Position numbers and translations under genes: made by a program. Shown piece after piece: positions 22,881 through 34,907 of a stretch of 64,000 nucleotides of DNA. The first letter of the stretch is position 1. Each line of letters begins with the position of its first letter. Source of the stretch: Mercurialis annua (taxonomy: Eukaryota > Streptophyta > Magnoliopsida > Malpighiales > Euphorbiaceae); NCBI RefSeq assembly GCF_937616625.2, contig NC_065576.1:10356501-10420500 (forward strand). Reading direction: 5' to 3'. A model generated the notes under the pieces. It did not search any database and was not told where the DNA came from. It worked only from the letters and a program-made list of their open reading frames with translations.

Positions 22881-23777
22881 TCATTGTATAAGTTTAGGTT
22901 TTGCAAACTTTGTTGTATTATTTTTGTAATGTACATAATGTATAAGTTGGTGAAAACAACTCCCAGCTATAAAATCAATCATAAAATATAGTTTTATTAG
23001 AGATAATACTAGCGCTTTAAAAAATTGAAAAATCAAACCGAACTAATTGGTTCGTTTTGATTTTAATTGATATGATACTAAAATTTGGTTATTCGGTTCA
23101 GTTTGATTTTAACAACAGAACCAATCGATTCGGTTTGGAAAATTATACTTCCTCATAATTCTAAAAAATAATTTTAACATGTGATGAAATTTATTCTGTT
23201 TGTTAACTATGTCAGTTGACTTATTCAAATAGATAACTAAAAATATATTTTAATTATTTTTTGAATTTATATTTTTATAAACTTTTATAAACCAAAAATG
23301 ATCATATTATTTTAAAAAAATTTAATTATTTTATATTCATTTTGAATTAGCATATTCTTTACAGATTTAGGAGAATTTTTTTTCTCTCTTTGGTGAAGAG
23401 TTTTATTTTTTGTTATTTTTTATAAAAACCAATTAATTTTATATTTTTAAAATTTTAACTCCTAATTTCACATTCTAATTTTTTTTTAAATATAAAATTT
23501 TCTACTTTAAAATAATTATAAATAAACAATTTTAATTATTTTTTTAAACAATTTCTTTGTGAGTTTATTGAATTTTGTGAAGAAAGATAAATTTATTATT
23601 GATATAGTGACCTTTTGATTAATTCAACTAACATAGTGATTGACAGATGAAAATATCAATAAATTTGAAAAACAAATTAAAAACATTATTTTTAAAAATG
23701 TAAAAAAAAAGTTTCGTTATTTTAATCTTACTCCAAATAATTTGTAGTTATTATTTCTAATCATGTGGCATTAATAA
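22881..23777. other. Upstream region of the BAHD gene; AT-rich
   Basis: Contains a short hAT-like piece at about 23025-23140 (AAACCGAACTAATTGG, then its complement) and otherwise AT-rich sequence with no frame. Confidence 0.4.
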
Positions 23778-24161
23778 GGCTTAATTACTTAAAAACCGCC
23801 CACCTTGATTTTTTTTTTCGTTTATACCCTGACCTAGAAAAAAATTCATTTATACCCTGACGTATGTGTTTATGTTTCACCTCTACCCCGTGGCACTAAA
23901 TTAACCTCTTTTCATTTAAAAAAAAGTTTAAAATAGTCCTTCATTTAGAGAAAAATTCATTTCTAATTAAACTCTAATTAGCTTAGGTTAAAAATGAAGA
24001 ACTATTTTAAACTTTTTTCTTGATGGAAAGAGATTAAGTTAGTGTTTTGGGGTAGAGGTGAAACATAAATACATACGTCAGGGTATAAATGAATTTTTTC
24101 CTAGGTCATGGTATAAACGAAAAAAAAAGTTCAAGGTGAGTGGTTTTTAAGTAATTAAGCC
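23778..24161. mobile_element. MULE-type MITE, subfamily GGCTTAATTACTT
   Basis: A 384-bp foldback with long inverted ends GGCTTAATTACTTAAAAACC / complement, and a perfect 9-bp target duplication CATTAATAA (23769-23777, 24162-24170), the size made by Mutator-like transposases. Closely related to the 382-bp copies at 44751 and 45929. Confidence 0.92.
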
Positions 24162-24180
24162 CATTAATAATGATGTGGAA

Positions 24181-24409
24181 TAACCTCAAGGCGTAGATGA
24201 GTTGGTAAGGCGCTTTTCTAGTTTAAGTGAGGTCGCTGGTTCGAACCGTATTCATGTATGCAGCCGTTAAAAATTTGGGGCCAGAATTTGCCTCCCATAA
24301 GAGACCTACACGGCTCAAATGGGAATTAATCTGAATGTGTAAGGTTTAAAGGTGCTGTCTCATATTTGAGACCCGTTCAAAAAAACTTCATGGACCCTAT
24401 AAAGAAAGA
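24181..24409 (+). mobile_element. tRNA-derived SINE, family S2
   Basis: tRNA-like head with box A (TAGATGAGTTGGTAAGG) and box B (GGTCGCTGGTTCGAACC), then a roughly 150-bp body. Perfect 12-bp duplication AATGATGTGGAA at 24169-24180 and 24410-24421. It landed overlapping the right target duplication of the MULE MITE at 23778, so it is the younger insertion. A second copy lies at 35738. Confidence 0.88.
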
Positions 24410-24644
24410 AATGATGTGGAACGCATTTATATTGAAGCGATACGTTTTCAACGTTTTTATGGGAAACAATGTTCTAATAGTAATGGAATACGAGGAATGA
24501 TCTAAAGAATGTTATTTGACGATGAAGAAGAGTATATGGTGGAAATTAGACGAAGTTAGTTATTCTTTTTTTTTATAATTGAAAAATAATAATATTTTAT
24601 AGGAGGATTTGAAATTAAACCACGACATAATAGTTTAATGTCAG

Positions 24645-25018
24645 GGCTTAATGTCTTAAAAAACCCCCGACCTTTCATCCCCTTTTCAATCCTACCCTGA
24701 CGTTGAAAAATTATCAATTTTACCCCAATTTACATTTTTTCATTTCAATTGTATTCTGAAGCATAAAATCGACCTTTATTTATTTGAAAAAAGTTCAATA
24801 AATTCTTTTAAAAATGGTCAATTTAATATAAAAAGTTAATCTAATGCAAAAAAGGGTCAATTTAGAGAATTTTTGCCAAATTAAAAAAGGTCAATTTGAT
24901 GATTTAGAGTACAATTAAAATGAAAAAAATGCAAAATAGGGTAAAATTGACAGATTTGCAACGTCAGGGTAGGATTGAAAAGGGGACGAAAGGTCAGGGT
25001 TTTTTAAGACATTAAGCC
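24645..25018. mobile_element. MULE-type MITE, subfamily GGCTTAATGTC
   Basis: 374-bp foldback beginning GGCTTAATGTCTTAAAAAAC and ending in its complement. The flanks TTAATGTCAG and TTGATGTCAG form a 10-bp duplication with one mismatch. It is the same length as the sister copy at 25226-25599, only 200 bp away. Confidence 0.85.
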
Positions 25019-25225
25019 TTGATGTCAGTGCATACCATTTAAATTATAACTCATTACTACTCTTTCGATTGTTTTTTCATTTATCTATGAAATAAAATGT
25101 ATTTGTATATTTAAAAATTTAAGATAATTTTAATTATAATTTTCTATATTTATCACGTCTTATAATTATATGTCCATGTGATGGATCAAAATATCAATTT
25201 ATTAATAAAATTATATTAGTTTTTA

Positions 25226-25599
25226 AGCTTAATGTCTTAAAAAAACTCTGACCTTTCATCCCCTTTTCAATCCTACCCTAATGTTGTAAATCTGTCAGTT
25301 TTACCCTATTTTATATTTTTTCATTTTAATTATACCCTAAAGCATAAAATTGACTTTTTTTATTTGGTAAATTTTTTCTAAAGTGACCCTTTTTGCATTA
25401 GATTAACTTTTTATATTAAATTGATCATTTTTAAAAAAATATGATTGAACTTTTGTCAAATAAATAAAGGTTAATTTTATGCTTCAGGGTACAATTGAAA
25501 TAAAAAAAATACAACCTGGGGTAAAATTGACAATTTTTCAACGTCAGGGTAGGATTGAAAAGGGGATGAAAGGTCGGAGTTTTTTTAAGGCATTATGCC
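25226..25599. mobile_element. MULE-type MITE, subfamily GGCTTAATGTC
   Basis: 374 bp, ends AGCTTAATGTCTTAAAAAAA and the complement, with a perfect 9-bp target duplication TAGTTTTTA (25217-25225, 25600-25608). The interior matches the copy at 24645-25018. Confidence 0.9.
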
Positions 25600-25608
25600 T
25601 AGTTTTTA

Positions 25609-26274
25609 TTCTTACAATTTAAGACAAAAAAAACACCTTTTTTAATTTGTGTGGTATACTAAAACTATACAGAGAAACTATTTGCCAAGACCAAATTCAA
25701 AAATCGTGACCGGCGCTAGGATATGGGTGTGATAACTTCAAAACCCGTAACTATTTTCACGGATAACAAACGTAACATACAACCTGCATAAAGCCAATGC
25801 TCGAGGGAAACGAGACTCCAACATAAATCTAACAATTGATATAAGTAACATTTAACCAAAATGCTCGGCAAAACTCCGAGACTCCAACAACATGGCATGT
25901 ATATAAATAATCACAATCTAAAGCAATAACATGCCAATAGGAGTAAAGCCAATAGTCAGACTAACCCGACAAAACAACAAGTCTAATGTAATAAAGACAT
26001 AACACTAGTACTACTGCGGTTTAAGAGTTCTAAATAAGTTTTGATCATCTTTATTTAAGATAAAAGTAGACCTCCAAAGAATAATGAAGATCAATCAGAC
26101 GTGCTAAAAAATAAACCTGGAAAATAGAAAAATAACGGGGGTCAAATATATTGAGATGAGTTCATGCTACCATTTAGATTTATTAAGTGAAAAACCTTAA
26201 AAACATTTATAAAGCATGATATCATTATGGATAAGCATTAGAACCCTAAACCACAAATATCTAAATTCAATTGT
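25609..26274. other. Unassigned, possibly LTR-derived sequence
   Basis: From about 25690 the sequence is less AT-rich. The minus strand around 25700-25730 reads CCTAGCGCCGGTCACGA, resembling CCTAGCGTCGGTC near the 3' end of the solo LTR at 29294-31563. That hints at a related LTR in the opposite orientation spanning this interval and 27168-28900, but no matching TG end was found. Confidence 0.3.
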
Positions 26275-26282
26275 CGTGCCGG

Positions 26283-27159
26283 CAGTGGCGGATCCAGAAA
26301 TTCATTTCAGCCCGGGCTAAATAATACATAATAAATAAATTCATTCATAAAATTATGTAATAAAAAACAAACAATAAATATTACTTTAGTTTCGATCAAT
26401 ACGAAGCAATTGTAGTTCAATTCCTTTTTTGATTTTTTATGAATAAATCAAGAGGAAAACCTAAAAAATTAGAATTGAATAGAGTTATTTCATAATAAGA
26501 CAAATAAATTAATTGATATAAATAATTTTTTTTTAAAAAGCTTACCCAAAGTTAGAGGTTGATTGATTCTAGAGGAGAATTTGAAATTGAAAAATTAGGT
26601 TATGATATTTAAAAATTAGGTTGTAGATTTTGAAATTAGGTTAAAGAATTTGATTGGAGAATTTAGAAAATAATAATATTTATCTCAAATTCCATAAAAC
26701 AGGAAAAATTGAGGGATTGAATAGAAACATTTGTGATTTATAAATAGAGTATTAATTAAGAAGGGTGGTGGGCATTCTTTTTATTATGCTGGAAAGTTTG
26801 GGACTGATGCATTTAATAAGCATCAGTCCCGTTTCATCTGTTTTGTTGTAAAACAGAGCGGATGAAACAACTAACAAGAGGCCAAAACGGCGTCGTTTTA
26901 GCCCCTTATTTTGTTAATTAAACTGAGGCCAAAACGACGTCGTTTTGGCCTCTTTAATTAAAACAAAATAGAAGGCAAACAGCTTCTTCTTGCGTGTTTC
27001 AGAAGAACAGTGGCGGCCATGGCTGACTTTCACTCTTCAATGAAATCAGCCCCTCAAGGCAGCCATGGCTGGCTTTCAGAAGAGCAGCGGTGGTCCTCAG
27101 GATTTCCGGCGGCAGCCCGTGCTCAAGCCTACCGGAGCCCAAGGTTAGATCCGCCCCTG
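26283..27159. mobile_element. hAT-type non-autonomous element, CAGTGGCGGATC ends
   Basis: Terminal inverted repeats CAGTGGCGGATC (left) and GATCCGCCCCTG (right), one mismatch in 12, with a perfect 8-bp target duplication CGTGCCGG (26275-26282, 27160-27167). The interior contains a perfect 28-bp palindrome (26925-26952) centred on GACGTC, a related imperfect one at about 26878-26905, and a less AT-rich block at 26990-27140. The block carries an ATG frame (27010-27207) that runs through the right end and is not a convincing gene. No transposase. Confidence 0.92.
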
Positions 27160-27167
27160 CGTGCCGG

Positions 27168-29293
27168 TACGACGTATCTTCGTAAACGATCCTCGATTAC
27201 CACTTAAATAAATCACGTGAGTCCTAAGAGACGTATCTTTCACCGGCGCCCACTAAGGTGAGACGAATCTCCAACCTACCTCAAATACAAAATGATCATA
27301 CCGGTGCGCACACGGTCTCGATGATGCTCATCGAGTAGCCCTTTCAAATTAAGATCCATAAGTTCAAAAAACAGTTCGAAAACCGCGTATACAATATATA
27401 TACAAAATATACAATTTAATTAATAAAACGGTAAGTAGCAATATAAACCCACTGCTTGTAAATTCCCACAAAACTCGGCAAGCACTAAACCTGGTTGTAC
27501 TCTAACACACGAACAATCGATGAGTCTAAGAAAATATAAATAATAATTAAAATAAGTCCTAACTCTAGAGACAACTAAACGCCACATAGGACTAGCACAA
27601 ACATCAACGAACCAAGACATACATCAAACACAGAGCAAACACGCATACTAAATACATAGCTAAAGTCATACGATAGCTACATCAAATCGAATTTCCACTT
27701 TGAAAAAATAATCTAGGATACAATTTAAATAACATAGTTAAAAATAGTAAACCAAGTTAAAATTTAAAGTGGCGAGTGAACGGAGTTATCATAATTGCCA
27801 AACTTCTTCTCACAAATTGTGTGCCCCAAGTATAACCCAAACCAAAGAAAATCAAACTATATCAACTCTAGCATGCATACTAACCACACAAATTATAACA
27901 CATGATATGACCAAACATATAGAATCAAATAAGCATGCCTTGCATAAATAAAGCCAATTAAGCATACATGACACTTAGCCCAAAACGGGATCAAACACGA
28001 ATCGCCAAACCAAACACTTTATATCAGATTATAATAATTCCTTAACATACAATATGGGTTCAAATAAAATCCTAAGTCAACACAACATATCGAATCCGAA
28101 AACATGGCATATTAGCGTAAAACTAGCTAGTTTCGCAAACTAAGCCAATATGAACCAACTCAACATGAATCAATATTACAATTCCTTAAAGATCAGTAGT
28201 ATACCTCAAACATAAAATATCATTTTAGTTCAGATCATATCTCATGCCAAAAACACCAATTGAAACAATAACGCAATTTTGCTAGAAATTGCCTAAACAT
28301 GCCAAATCAAACATCTAAGATTCCAAACATGTAATAACTTATTATAAACAATAAAAAAATCAAATTAAACATATCATATCAGTAGGTACATCATTCCAAT
28401 TCGTTCGTTTAATTACGACATCCATAACTCATGAAATTGCCATATTTTATAAAATTGTCTAAACAATTGATTACATACAAATGTGTTTTAACACCCAACC
28501 CATTCAAATCATAAACATATAAACCACCCTGCATATGATACACATCAGTAGGTACAACATGACATATTAATTTCATAGATCGAAACAACCAACAACCTAA
28601 ATCATACATTTCTAGGCAAAAAGATACAACGAGGATACCATGAATCATAGGGATAAGATATCATTAACTAAGATTGATACACAATAAGGTAATATTAAGA
28701 TTAAACTCGAGGAATAGGTTCTGGACCGAAGTATGCTAAGCCACATACGCTCCAACGATAAATACAACGAATGATACAACAGTTGAATCTTGCGAGATAA
28801 ACGTAAAATCACGTTGTAAATGATATTATTCACGCCCGGACAATCTAAAATGAAGAAATGAAGTTCTCTAAGTGTACTTAGTTGTTTTAGGGTTTGCTAT
28901 CACATGGTAGCGGAGTGACTCAAGGTAAGGGGTCTATTTATAGACAAAAAGCTATCAGCAGATGACAAGGCATTTAAGGCAACATTATCATATGATATGG
29001 TGTCTTTCAAAGAAGGATTGCGAATCAATGTTTGTTTGGCAGGAGCGGGATGCACATGGGCTGTACGCACATGAGGAACATGTAAATAAGAATGTCTTTT
29101 TGGGAATTTTGCATGAAACACATGTAAGTGGAAACGTCCTGTACTAATATTATTCAGCTGAGAAATAACCTATTTGTTTAACAGGTTATTGTTAGGACGG
29201 AGAAATCAGAAACAACAATTTCTCTTATTCAACTTTTAGCTAGGGTAACGCTTTTGTAAACTTTGTATATCGCAAAAGCGTTTTGCAAATTGT
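27168..29293. other. Unassigned moderately AT-rich region, possibly retrotransposon-derived
   Basis: Differs in texture from its AT-rich neighbours: few homopolymers, no MITEs, and recurring phrases such as ATCAGTAGGTACA (about 28380 and 28545). The minus strand has a canonical TATA-like CTATAAATAG at 28934-28947, but no supported reading frame follows. A small hairpin (AATAACCT/AGGTTATT) lies at 29164-29190. An LTR or retroelement 5' region is the likeliest reading; a long non-coding transcript cannot be excluded. Confidence 0.35.
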
Positions 29294-31742
29294 TGTAATA
29301 CCCCAAAATATTTAAGTATCTAACTGGACCACGTGTTCAGTGTTGAGTCGCCGGAGTAGCGATATCGAAAGGATTTCCAAGAAATTAAAGGAATTTAATA
29401 TCATATTCCAATTCTAAAGTTGGAATTTAAATTAAAAGGGAAAATGTCAAGAAAAGTCCCGAACTAGAGTTAAGGGACTAAAGTGGTAATTTAACCATAT
29501 AAATCTCGAAATGAAAATTATTTCGCCAAGGTCCGCGAAATGTTTTATAGTATCGGTGGTAAAAGTTTCGGGTCAATCGGAGACCTTTTAAAATTTGGAC
29601 GCGGATGCGTTTTGGGCTAAATTGCAAGTTTTGAAAAGTTCAAGGACCAAAATGCAAATTATCCAATTAAGCCTCGAGAATAGCAATTGGAAGATTATTG
29701 ACAGAAAGTAATAATCTTGTGTTAGTATTATTTATTTAAATATAAATTATACGTGAAGTAATTAAGTTGCAGTAAATAATTAACCATTTGGTTAAAATAG
29801 AAAGTTTAAAAGAGAAATGGTTAAAGTTAAAGAATTAAAGGATTAAACTGGCTAATTAGCCAAGCTATATGTAAAGGAAATGAAGGAATCAAATGGGAGA
29901 AGAAGGTTACAGAAAGAACGAGAGAAATTCGACGATCTATTACGATCCGCCGTCGTTTCGCCGTTTCTCATCCAAATCGAGCGTTCTTTATATCGATTCG
30001 TTCAGAATTCGATTCTCTATCAGCGTTAAGCTTCAAATTGAGGTAAGTTTGACGTTTTCATTGCGAGAATTAGTAAATAAGGGTTAATTCGTTTTAACAA
30101 ATTAAACGAATCGTAATCGCGTTTCTATAGTCGTTTTTGGTGAGATTTAGATTGGATTATATGTTAAAATAGAGTGGGAGCATGTCGGGAGTATCGGCGC
30201 GCGGCGAAGCGCCCGGAAAATGGATTTTTCGGGGGTTGAGTGCGGTGTGCGTGCGATCGCACACTGGGCCGTGCGTATGCACGGGATCCTTCGGGCGCTC
30301 GCACAGCCAGCAATCGTGCTTGTTTCGACCTAGATTTCCGACTTTAAGTACGCCAGACATTAAAAGTTAATCACGGATCCCGAAAACGAGAAATTTGGAT
30401 GTCGAACATAACGAGTTCGATTAGGGTTTCGGGATATAAGGAACCTAAGTTTATAACTTAAGATTTTAGTACTAAGTCTACGTTTATGAATTAAACGTAC
30501 ATATGATTTGAATAGGAATTGGATGTATCGTCAAGCTATCAGGCTTTCGAGCAGGAGTAGCTACGAGATCAAACAATGCACGGAGCCTACGTGTGCGGGT
30601 GACGATAATGCAGCTTTGGATAGCGGTCACTGTGAGTGGCAAATTTATTTTTGCGTATTATTATGAAAGTTATTTTCATACCTTATTAGTATAATTACCC
30701 GTATATCGCATTTATATGAATTGTTATATGAGATGATAGGTTGATGAATTTAATTGTATAGATGCTGTTGTATTCGTTGTTTTGAAGATGAGTGTCTAGT
30801 GTGCGGTCCGAAGAGACCAACTACCTATTGGGTGTCAATAGGTTGCGTGATCATTAGTGAGTCAGTCTAGAGTGCCTGATTTTGTGATTAAGATTTAATA
30901 TTTTGATGCATGATATAATACGAATACGATATGAGGGTGAACTCGGTTACGATGTAACTTAAACCCCGTATCTAGTGGGTTGGACCCACCAGTGAGTTGG
31001 ACTCAAACTTTAAATTTGATACGAGTGAGCACTCGGTTACGGTGTAGTCTGGAGTCCCCGTATCTAGTGAGTTGGACTCACACTTTTAAATTAAAAATGT
31101 TTACTGTTTACTTATATCGTTAATTTACATACATATTAAGCATACGATGCTATATTTTGATAATAGCATTAGTAACTTGCAAACTCACTCAGTATTTTTC
31201 CAAATATTGACCCCTCACTCTGATGTTTACAGGTAGTCGGAGTCGGATCAGACAAACCATCTCCATTGTTCCAGAAGTCGTGGGACTTGCACAAGTATGA
31301 ATTCCTAGAGCTGCATTAGTCAGTAGGCGTCAATAGAAAACTTATGATTTGATTTCAAATAGTTAATTCTTAATGTAAACTCTAATATAATATTTCAATA
31401 TCTATAATAGTATTATCTAAAAGAGTTTTCTAAAAATGTTTTATATATGATATTATATTTTTAATTGCGAAAAATTATTAGTGGTTTAGGCTTGCTACGG
31501 GTTTCGGAGCTACCACTCCCATTCCCTAGCGTCGGTCTCGGCTCAATAATTTGGGTCGTGACAATTGTATACTTCCAAACTCGTGAAAAGTTTTCAAAAT
31601 TAATGACAGTAGATGTAGGTGGCGTGTTTAGAGGGATAATAATTTGATTTAGGTTTGATTGGTTGGGTTTGTAGGTTGGATTAATGAAGTTTTTGTTAGG
31701 GTTAGGGTTTTGGTTTTGGAGAGGGAGAGAAGGGAGAGGCAT
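29240..31742 (-). pseudogene. Short minus-strand reading frame split by the solo LTR
   Basis: An ATG at 31742 opens a frame that reads without stop for 59 codons to the LTR boundary at 31564. With the LTR and one duplication copy disregarded, the frame continues 15 more codons to a TAG at 29240-29242. The N-terminal part is rich in Pro, Asn and Gln (NQNPNPNKN) and of low complexity. I recognise no domain. It may be a remnant of a host exon or a chance frame; the only support is that the frame stays open across the restored site. Confidence 0.25.
29294..31563 (+). mobile_element. Solo LTR of a long-LTR retrotransposon (Gypsy-like)
   Basis: Starts TGTAATACCCC and ends GGGTCGTGACA, with a perfect 5-bp target duplication ATTGT at 29289-29293 and 31564-31568. 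That defines a 2,270-bp LTR with no internal gag-pol or second LTR, i.e. a solo LTR left by LTR-LTR recombination. The size and TGTAATACCC/GTGACA ends fit Ty3/Gypsy-type elements. The frames within it (29893-30087, 30182-30370) are not retroelement proteins. A donor-like GAG|GTAAGT occurs at 30038-30046. Confidence 0.88.
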
Positions 31743-31818
31743 TATGTTCTTTTAGCAAATTAGCAGGAACTCTTAAATTAGGGTTTTGTGATTTTGCTTT
31801 TTTTTTGTTTTAATTTAG

Positions 31819-32352
31819 AGCTAATGGTCTGAAAAAACCTCCACCTTTTAAGCCCCTTTTTGTTTGCACCTTGACGTAAAATCGCCGGTTTTCACCCAAA
31901 TTCGCACATTTCATTTTCAATTGCACACTCAAACATTAGATTGACTTCCTTTCACTTAAAAAAAATCAAACCAATATTTTATATTTTAATATATATTCTA
32001 ATAGCGCTTATTGTTATATTTAAATTAAAAAAACTCTTCTTCTCAAAAAAATTTAAACTCAATAATAATTTTTTATTTAATACAAATAAATATTTTTATG
32101 TTATAAATATAATTTTTTATTTTAATTATAACGTTGAGGACTATTTAGAATATTTGTTAAAATATGAAGTATTAAAAAAGAGGTCAATTTGATGTTTGAT
32201 GGTGCAATTGAAACCAAAAGGTTTGGATTTTTATATTTAAGGGTGCAATTGCAAACGAAAGAAGTGGTTTTGAGTGAAATTGGCGATTTTATAACGTCAT
32301 GGTGCAAACTAAATGTGGCTAAAAAGTGGAAGTTTTTTCATACCGTTAACCC
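31819..32352. mobile_element. MULE-like foldback MITE, divergent
   Basis: Left side AGCTAATGGTCTGAAAAAAC and right side GTTTTTTCATACCGTTAACC are inverted versions of the family terminus, and internal words (GATGTTTGATGGTGCAATTG against its complement near 31920) pair as well. It is longer than the other members because of AT-rich interior. The target duplication is not clear. Confidence 0.55.
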
Positions 32353-33785
32353 TTACTTTATTAACATGCTTACATCTTTTATTTTTGAATTAAATAAGTT
32401 AATATTAAAATTTATATTTTGAAAGATATAATTGATTAATGATAATTTTATAAAAAAAAAGTTATAATATTTGTTATTATGCTTTAAGAATCATTTTGTT
32501 TTTGGAAAAATAATTACAGCTGAATAAAATAATTTTTTTTTTGAATATTAGTCTCTTCGGACATAATCTATTAATAGTACTAATGTTGTAACTTGAACAA
32601 AAAAATATAGATTTGATTAGTAGCAAATCTTTGAAGATTTAAACTTTGGACTATGGATAAAAAATGTATATTCCAGTTAAATAAAGTGGTAAAAAAAGTC
32701 TGTTCAACAGAAAAAAAGTGGTATGAAAAGCACAATTTACATTTGACGCGAAAGATAATTACTAGCTACCAATAGAGTGTTAATTCTTTGAATACTTATG
32801 AGATAAAGAAAATACTTGGATTTTAATAATCTTTTAATTATTTATTTATTATATATGAGGTTCTTTTATAGACGGAATTCTAAAAAACGTCATCGTCTTT
32901 ATTGGCCTAAAAGTCCCACACATGTACAATTTAAATAGTTAAAAGATGATTTATATGTAAAACTTTGATTAAGAATCAAGTGAAATAAAATTAATAATAT
33001 AATAATTTTAGGATGAGTTTATTCAAAAATATATAATGTGGATCATACATGTGCAATCAAAAGGAGTTATAGATTTGCTAAAAAGAGTTTAGTGTGATCT
33101 AAAATAATTAGTAAAACTTAAAATTTGATATAAATGGAAATTTAAAAATGAGACCAAATTTAGTTTACATGTTAGAGTGGGTTAGTTTGGATTGAATTTT
33201 GAATTTCTTGAGTTTAAATATTATGCAGTAAAGTTAATTGACCTTGCCTTATTTAATTAAAGTTGATTCCATTGACTAACCCATTAAACAATTGATTTGA
33301 TATTAGGTACAATAGTGGTTGTTACTGATTGGCACAAATGCCAGATCTTTGAGCAAATTCTCTGTAGTTGGTGCAGGTTGGTGCAAGTTACTAACACCAC
33401 CAATTAAAATTTAGTCCCTAATCAAAGAATATATTTTTAAATTGTCAAAGTTAGTTTTTCTTTTTCCAACATTGCAAATGCCTTTGCAATTTTCCTCAAG
33501 GTTTCTGTTTAGCTATTGGTTTAATAATTCACAAACTTCAAACATTCCACCTTTTTATATCAATTTGAGTTTTTTTTATTTTATTAATTACAAAAAATTA
33601 ATTAATTATAATCAAGTCTTCCATTGAATCAATCAAACATAACATGAGAGAAAACAATCATTTAATGGATGAAGAAAATTCGGATTTAATTCAACAAAAA
33701 TGGTTATTATTAAATACGAACTATAATTAAGAGTTAATGACATAAAAAAATCACGGTTTTTATATATAGTGTCATTTTAATTGGA
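32353..33785. other. AT-rich spacer, nothing identified
   Basis: No supported gene, no complete transposon. The longest frame (33442-33627) is hydrophobic, low-complexity and has no recognisable motif. Confidence 0.4.
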
Positions 33786-34412
33786 CTAGTTTCGCATTAC
33801 GTGCTATGCACGTGGCTCGTAACGTAACTCGTCAATGAACATATTAGTAATTTTATTATAATTATATCAATTTTTATTTATAATTAATATTAAATTAGTT
33901 AAGAATTTTTGTAAAAGTAAATATAATATATTCGGTTATTAATTTTTTTTTTTCATATTGAAAATTCTTCTTTTGGTTTTATAATAACCATAATTAAATA
34001 ATTAACTTAATTTTATTAATAATATTTTTAAAAATAATAAAATAGAAATTTAGATAATAATATATTGACCAAATACAATATTTTAATTTTGTATTTCAAT
34101 CAAACTAAAAGATAGGTATTCCTACTAATTTGGAGATAATTTAGTTATTTTTTACATATTAAAGCTAAATTGGAGATAATTTAGGTATTCCTACTAATTT
34201 GGAGATAATTTAGTTATTTTTTACATATTAAAGCTAAATTGGAGATAATTTAGTTACCTATGCTAATTAGGACTTTAATTACAATAGTGATTAATTAAAT
34301 TATTAATTAGTTAATGACTATAAAACCTTTATTTAATAGTAAATTGGAAAGGATTATTCAGTAAATTTGCCTGTCCCCCCCCCCCCATCCGTGCTTTTAT
34401 ATATAGTATAGA
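33786..34412 (-). mobile_element. Complete small Helitron, type 1, with an internal 69-bp duplication
   Basis: Minus strand: starts TCTATACTATATATAAAAGC at 34412, then a G run; ends GCCACGTGCATAGCACGT and GCGAAACTAG at 33786. It is inserted between A and T. Relative to the copy at 13501-14056 it carries one extra 69-bp unit (34114-34182 and 34183-34251 are nearly identical), which accounts for its 627-bp length. Confidence 0.87.
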
Positions 34413-34463
34413 TTAGATCTGATCTAATCGAAATTAACAATAGTTTATTTTTCATTTTTAGAA

Positions 34464-34907
34464 ATGAAATTGGTTTTTGCGGTGCAAGCGGCTTTTTCTC
34501 CAAATATAGATATATTTTGCGTCAATAGCGATGAAATTTTTAATGTTAAAGAAAAGAGATATATCACAGAAGATGTGATCAGGGACTTTAACTATGAAGT
34601 TATAGCTACTAGCTGTAGAAGTCGTGCGATTACAGTTAGTATTATTATGACAAACGAAGCTAATCTAATTTTTTTTATTTTAAATGTTGTAATGGATGCC
34701 TTCAACAATAAATTTTTGCTTTGTAATATTATCAGTTTGATAGCACATGACTACTTTAATTTATTTGAGATGCATAAATATTATTTTAATTACTATAGAA
34801 AATTTCATGAGGTAGCATATGACTATTTTAGTTTATTTAATTGGTTGGGGTGTTTCTCTCCGGTCATAAAATTTTATATACTGGCTAAGCAATTATCTTT
34901 TAATTAA
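34464..34907 (+). CDS. Hypothetical 147-residue reading frame
   Basis: One of the longer open frames in the AT-rich part (147 codons), starting 51 bp past the 5' end of a Helitron. The first 60 residues have ordinary composition (MKLVFAVQAAFSPNID, then EKRYITEDVIRDFNYEV); the rest is rich in Phe, Tyr, Ile and Asn as expected of translated AT-rich DNA. I recognise no family, signal or motif. The N-terminal half could be a fragment of an exon from a decayed gene. Low confidence that it is expressed. Confidence 0.2.
   Translation: MKLVFAVQAAFSPNIDIFCVNSDEIFNVKEKRYITEDVIRDFNYEVIATSCRSRAITVSIIMTNEANLIFFILNVVMDAFNNKFLLCNIISLIAHDYFNLFEMHKYYFNYYRKFHEVAYDYFSLFNWLGCFSPVIKFYILAKQLSFN

Noticed and set aside
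24181..24260. A tRNA gene on the plus strand
   Set aside because: tRNA-like promoter boxes only; it is the head of a SINE with a 12-bp target duplication.
27010..27207. A 65-codon frame starting MAAMADFHSS as a small protein gene
   Set aside because: It runs through the terminal inverted repeat and target duplication of the hAT element; at most it marks captured sequence.
27168..29293. An intact gene on the minus strand downstream of the TATA-like box at 28934-28947
   Set aside because: No frame above 80 codons, no domain and no convincing splice structure; LTR-like texture is the simpler explanation.
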